Notes under the pieces: model-generated
Databases searched by the model: none
What the model saw: the letters and a program-made list of their open reading frames with translations, nothing else
What the model was told of the DNA's origin: nothing
In this document: positions 60,202 through 64,000 of the stretch, piece after piece
Position numbering within the stretch: the first letter of the stretch is position 1
Layout of the letters: every line of letters begins with the position of its first letter
Translations under genes and position numbers: made by a program
Assembly: GCA_048213135.1 (NCBI GenBank)
Contig: PS015173.1
Span: forward strand, 35,939-99,938
Direction of reading: 5' to 3'
DNA from: Reclinomonas americana ATCC 50394
Taxonomy: Eukaryota; Jakobida; Jakobea; Jakobida
Length of the DNA stretch: 64,000 nt

Positions 60202-63200
60202 TTACTTCTTGACGCCGTGGAAGTCAGTGATGTAGTTGATCCACTCCTGGAAGTTCGGGCTGCCGAGACCAGTCACTGACAGACGCACACAGAACAGGTG
60301 AGTGGGTTGGCGGAGCACATGTCATGCCGTGCTGCTCAAAACTAACCTGGATCCCATCCGGCAGCAGCCTCGAAACCGTACTGGCAGCACCACTGGCGAT
60401 TGCACTTGTTGTTGCCGGAGGTGATGTCGTTGAAACTGCACGAGTGGCAAGACGAGGTAAGCGTCAACAATTAACCACTTGAATTGTGTAGTGATGTACG
60501 CAACGCGGCAGGGTGATCCGTGGCCATCTGGTACAGCATCGGGTTCAGGTAGCCGACCACCGGCTTGCCATTGGCAATCAGCACCTCGTTGACCAGCGAG
60601 ACGAGGCCGGCCAGAGCGGGACTCGAGCACGACGTGCCGTCGACGGCAATCTACGACAGCCAGCAACAGTCAGCGCACACGCACGTACACATTTTCGTCT
60701 CTTCTTGCACAAACACACCTGCTTGCAGGGGCAATCATCGCCGGAGCTGTTGGAGATGAAAATGTTGTAGTGGTGGCCGTTGAACGCCAGATCGGGGTAG
60801 CCGCGCTTGGAGCTGTCGAAAGTGCTCGACGGCGGGAGCGACACTCCCGAGTTGACGTACGAGTTGACAAACGAGGTCTGGAACGACGGCTGCGGGTTCA
60901 TGGCCGAGAAGCCGCCACCGGTGGTGATGATGGCACCGGTCAGAATCGAGGCGGCCACCTCGCTGGTGATGGTGGAGCCGGAGCTGATGAACTGGGTGGC
61001 ACCGACCGAGGTCACGTAGGGCGATGAGGTCGGGTAGTCGGGGTTGAGGGCGCGACCGCCGCTGGGCGAGTAGCCGGCGTAGGCCGAGATGGTGATGTCG
61101 CCGGCGGAGGCCGACTTGAGCTTCGAGCACGTGCACTTGGAGGCGATGTGGTAGCCCTGGCGCGAGTCCTGATCGAGGTTCACGTCGCACGACGGGTTGG
61201 CGTTGACAAAGGCGTTCAGTGCATCGTTCACGCTCGAGTCCTGAAGAATGGTCGAGCAGGCGTTGGAGCCGAGGCCCATCGGGAAGTAGCAGTTGCCAGT
61301 GGTCGAGGAGGAGGTGAAGGTGAGCTGGTGGGGGAAGGAGGTGAGTAATGGGCGAGGGCGATAAGAGAGAGAGTGTGCAAGACGTACCATGCCGCACTTG
61401 GTCGACGTGTGCTGGCAGCCACCAATTGGGCAGTAGTGCGAGTCATCAATCGGGCAGTTGCCGTCGGCGCCTGCAGCAGCAACGCGGTCAGACGAGTGGG
61501 CACGAGGTACGAAAAATGAAAACACAGTGTGCTCACCGCCAAGGCCTGGGGAGCCGTCGTCACCGTCGGAGACGAGGATGGTGATGCCGCGAGTTCTACA
61601 CGACACGGCGGAATGAGCGCAGAGCAGCCAAGGATGAGACGACGTGGAGAGAGTTGCACAACATACCCGAGCAGCTTGAGGTTCTGGTCCGTGCGGGCAA
61701 CGTACTGCGCCGAGTCGTAGCCGAGAGCTGCGGGGAGGAGTGAAGATTTGAGCGCGGATGATAGCTTCTCCAAACAAAGACACAAATACACACGCACCCT
61801 GGCACTGCACGGTGGCGATCTGGCACTGGCCAAACTCGCTCCAGCCGTACGACACCGAGTTCACCAGCGGCGTCTTCGGGTCCTGGATCAGCTCGTCGGT
61901 CCATTGCAGAATCCACTGTGGTGACGGTGGTGAGCATGCGGAAGGGCGACAGAGGAAGGGATAAAGGCACGCAACGTAGCCGTCAGCGTGGTTGTTGAAG
62001 GTGGTGGTGACGTTCACGCCCATGGCGGAGATGTACTGGACTGTGCGGGGTGGAGGAAAAGGTGGTGATGAGCAGAGAGTCGCGGGTAGGAAAAGCAGAG
62101 TCACAAACACACACACCATCGAGATCGCTCTCGCCCTGATCGCAGTTCGGGAGGCCTGTGTCGCACATGTGAGCAAACGAGACCGCGGGGCGCAACCACA
62201 GTCACACGCAACAGTCGGGGCCGATCTTGGCGACCGGGTTGTGCGCGAGGTGGTACAGCGTCTGGAAGTTAGTCAGAGCGCCCTGTTGTACGCATCTGGT
62301 CAGCAAAGCTCCATAACACCGAAGCAAGCAAGGCACCGCGCAGCAGCACGCAACGCGAGAGTAGTAATCGTTAAAGGCAGCAATGCTCTGCGTGTTGTTC
62401 GGCTGCGTGCCCGTCAGCGACGATGGCACATTGTAGTAGCCTGTATACGCAATCAGCAAGCAGAAGCTGGTGGGTGATGATACGACTTGCCAAAACCAGC
62501 ACGCAACTGCGCAGCACGTCGGGCGTGATCAGCAGGTTGGTGTCGGCCAGCGGCTCCGTGTGCCGCTGCGCCACACGGCGCGTCTCCGAGATCATCTCCG
62601 AGAGGCCCAGAATCAGTTCCACGTGCGCGGCCAGATCCGCCGGAATAGACAAATCGCCAATGTGTCGCGCATACGTGCGCCCCGACGGCGTGTGTCGCAC
62701 ATCGACGAGCGTCGTCTCAAACATGGTCTCCACGCGCGCAGCCGTCGTGCGCACCTCCAGCGAGTGCAGCGTGCGTCGGAACTCACTCACGCCGTGCGAG
62801 CGCAGCCACTGCTCAACGGCCGCAAACGAGGCCTCGCTCGGCCCATAACGGGCGGCCGTCTCCTCGCGCGTCAGGTACTGTCCGTACACGGCCGACTTGG
62901 GGTTCGACACGGACCAGAAGAACGACTCGAGGTCCTCTGTGTGTTTGAGGAAAATGCTCAGTGATCATGCACGACAAGAACAGCAGCGTGTACACGTGTC
63001 AATGTGCAGCAACGAGAGAAAGACAAGGGAGAGACAAGGGAAGAGGGAGAGAGAGAGCAAGTTTGGGGGTCTCATGCGCCATGTGTGATCTACCACGCAC
63101 CAGTGTTGCGCATAAAGAGCGCAATGTTGAAGGCGACGGGTGTGAGCGGGTGTGTGGGTCGCAGGAGGGACCAGTTGGGCGGGAGCGAGTCGGAGGCGCG

Positions 63201-63359
63201 CTGGCTGCGGAGGACGCGGTGTGGGGCCAGTGGCGGAGTTGAGCTGGTGTTGGAGGCGAGGTTGACCTTGAAGGCGGAGGCGGTGGAGGCCAGGAGCAGC
63301 GCGGTCGCCAGCACGGTGGCGATGGCGGCCACGAGGGCAATGTGTGTGCGAGCGCTCAT
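60202..63359 (-). CDS. Sedolisin (S53) serine-carboxyl peptidase, tripeptidyl-peptidase 1 family
   Basis: A secreted or lysosomal acid protease made as a pre-pro-enzyme. The signal peptide near ATG 63359 is ALVAAIATVLATALLLAS. The pro-domain (activation peptide, about 62.4-63.1 kb) includes NPKSAVYGQYLTREETAARY, HSLEVRTTAARVETMFETTL and DLSIPADLAAHVELILGLSE, all typical of the family. In the catalytic part the Glu and Asp of the catalytic pair are in ESDLD next to VQYISAMGVNV. SVSYG follows, then ILVSDGDDGSPG with the oxyanion-hole Asp, and the nucleophile Ser in GTSCSSPALAGL. The calcium site is near FNDITSGNNKC and AGWDPVTGLGSPNF. Many Cys (ADGNCPIDDSHYCPIGGC) suggest disulfides. It is split by about a dozen short introns and ends in HGVKK. 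Family members trim tripeptides from protein N-termini at acid pH; all key residues are present, so it should be active. An in-frame ATG at 63461 would bury the signal peptide. Confidence 0.92.
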
Positions 63360-64000
63360 GGATGAGGAGAAAAGCGAATGGGGGTCGTTGAAATCCGGCG
63401 CGCGGACGAGATTCGAATCCGGCAACAACTTCGCCGCCAAACGTTGACTGTTGCGCGGCATTGACCCCCGTCCGGGAGGTGGCAGTCACTGCGACGGAGT
63501 TGAGACGAGTGCGTGGCTGTGTCTGCGTCTGTGCACGATCATGAGAAACATGCATGCAGCGGTCGACGTCGTGCTCGTGCTCGGATTTGATCATGCATGC
63601 ATGCAAACAGTTTGAGATACAGCAGCGCTACTTGTGTACGTTTGCACGTGGTGGGGATTACCATGGAGTAGAACAAACAAAGTCAGTGTCTTGCTATGCC
63701 TTCCCGCGGTGTGTTGTCATGGGACACCCGTCGTTGTTGTTGTCGCAAGATGCCCGCGCACGAGCCTCCATCGCTGCGCCACCGACCACCACCTGCCCAC
63801 GAAGAACATCACCAACACCATCAGCAGCAACAGCAGCAGCACCACAGTGGCTCCACGCACATGACAGCAGTTGCATTCGAACTCATCATCGCTCACTGTC
63901 ACTCCGACTCACACATCAACGCACACACAGTCACACGCATGGGCGCATGAACCCTGCAAAGGTTACTCTTTCTGCCTCTCTCTCCCTCTCGCGCGCACAC
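63360..64000. other. Upstream of the sedolisin gene; no gene recognised
   Basis: About 640 bp. It holds ATGC-type short repeats (around 63549-63558 and 63591-63605) and, from 63780 on, a CAN-rich stretch that opens frames rich in His and Gln on the plus strand. The latter could be the start of another gene beyond the window, but I cannot support one. Confidence 0.4.

Noticed and set aside
63405-63425. Sequence resembling a tRNA T-loop (GATTCGAATCC)
   Set aside because: The flanking bases do not form a T stem, and no anticodon arm, D arm or acceptor stem can be drawn on either strand. The similar ATTCGAAT at 47444 fails in the same way.
63634-63950. Start of a new plus-strand gene near the window end (His/Gln-rich frame)
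   Set aside because: It consists mostly of CAN repeats, ends in a stop before the edge, and has no motif.

Overview
This window is nuclear DNA from a eukaryote, almost certainly a free-living single-celled one that I cannot name. The genes are split by many short spliceosomal introns (mostly 55-80 bp, GT...AG), spacing between genes is often only 20-120 bp, the DNA is GC-rich, and introns and spacers are full of CA/GT and CT/GA runs. The gene set is eukaryotic: an SMN homologue, a MORN/PH protein, SLC18-like MFS carriers, a nucleolar RRM protein, a sedolisin (tripeptidyl-peptidase 1 family) and a giant RNF213/mysterin-like AAA+ protein. Nine runs of N show a draft scaffold. I saw no rRNA, tRNA, CRISPR array or transposon.

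Layout. 1-241: 3' end of an unidentified gene (+). 370-1855: PAP2-type lipid phosphatase (-, with a gap). 2054-5949: MORN-repeat/PH protein (+). 6071-7165: SMN-like protein (-). 7228-9282: MFS transporter (+). 9623-10165: small secreted protein, first of three paralogues (+). 10207-10977: thioredoxin-fold protein with one active-site Cys (+). 11254-11844 and 12572-13312: the other two secreted paralogues (-). 13766-40299: one giant RNF213-like gene (+), about 26.5 kb. Inside it, the 628-bp piece 23238-23865, bounded by N runs on both sides, reads on the opposite strand and carries the missing Walker A of an AAA module; I take it to be a misoriented contig. 40382-41639: NIFK/Nop15-like RRM protein (-). 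41795-42506: small unknown protein (-). 42666-47045: secreted proline-rich block-repeat protein (-, three gaps). 47668-48942: unknown protein (+, gap). 49026-50397: DUF6875-like protein (-, gap). 50516-52365: SLC18-like MFS transporter (+). 52388-60115: a large HEAT-like protein running by an in-frame intron into a disordered tail with an RVxF-type motif, probably one gene (-). 60202-63359: sedolisin protease (-). 63360-64000: nothing assignable.

The neighbours do not form an obvious pathway. They do share signals. At least 17 introns on both strands begin with GTTGCGT, which looks like the ordinary GTGCGT donor with one extra base. Paralogue alignment and reading-frame arithmetic support this donor. 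Exon lengths summed to a multiple of three for every gene I fully reconstructed (SMN, both MFS genes, the three secreted paralogues, the RRM protein and the 154-aa protein). The most noteworthy items are the RING-less RNF213-like giant with C-terminal ankyrin repeats, the three-member secreted family, the charge-alternating proline-rich protein, the Tudor-less SMN, and the HEAT/RVxF protein.
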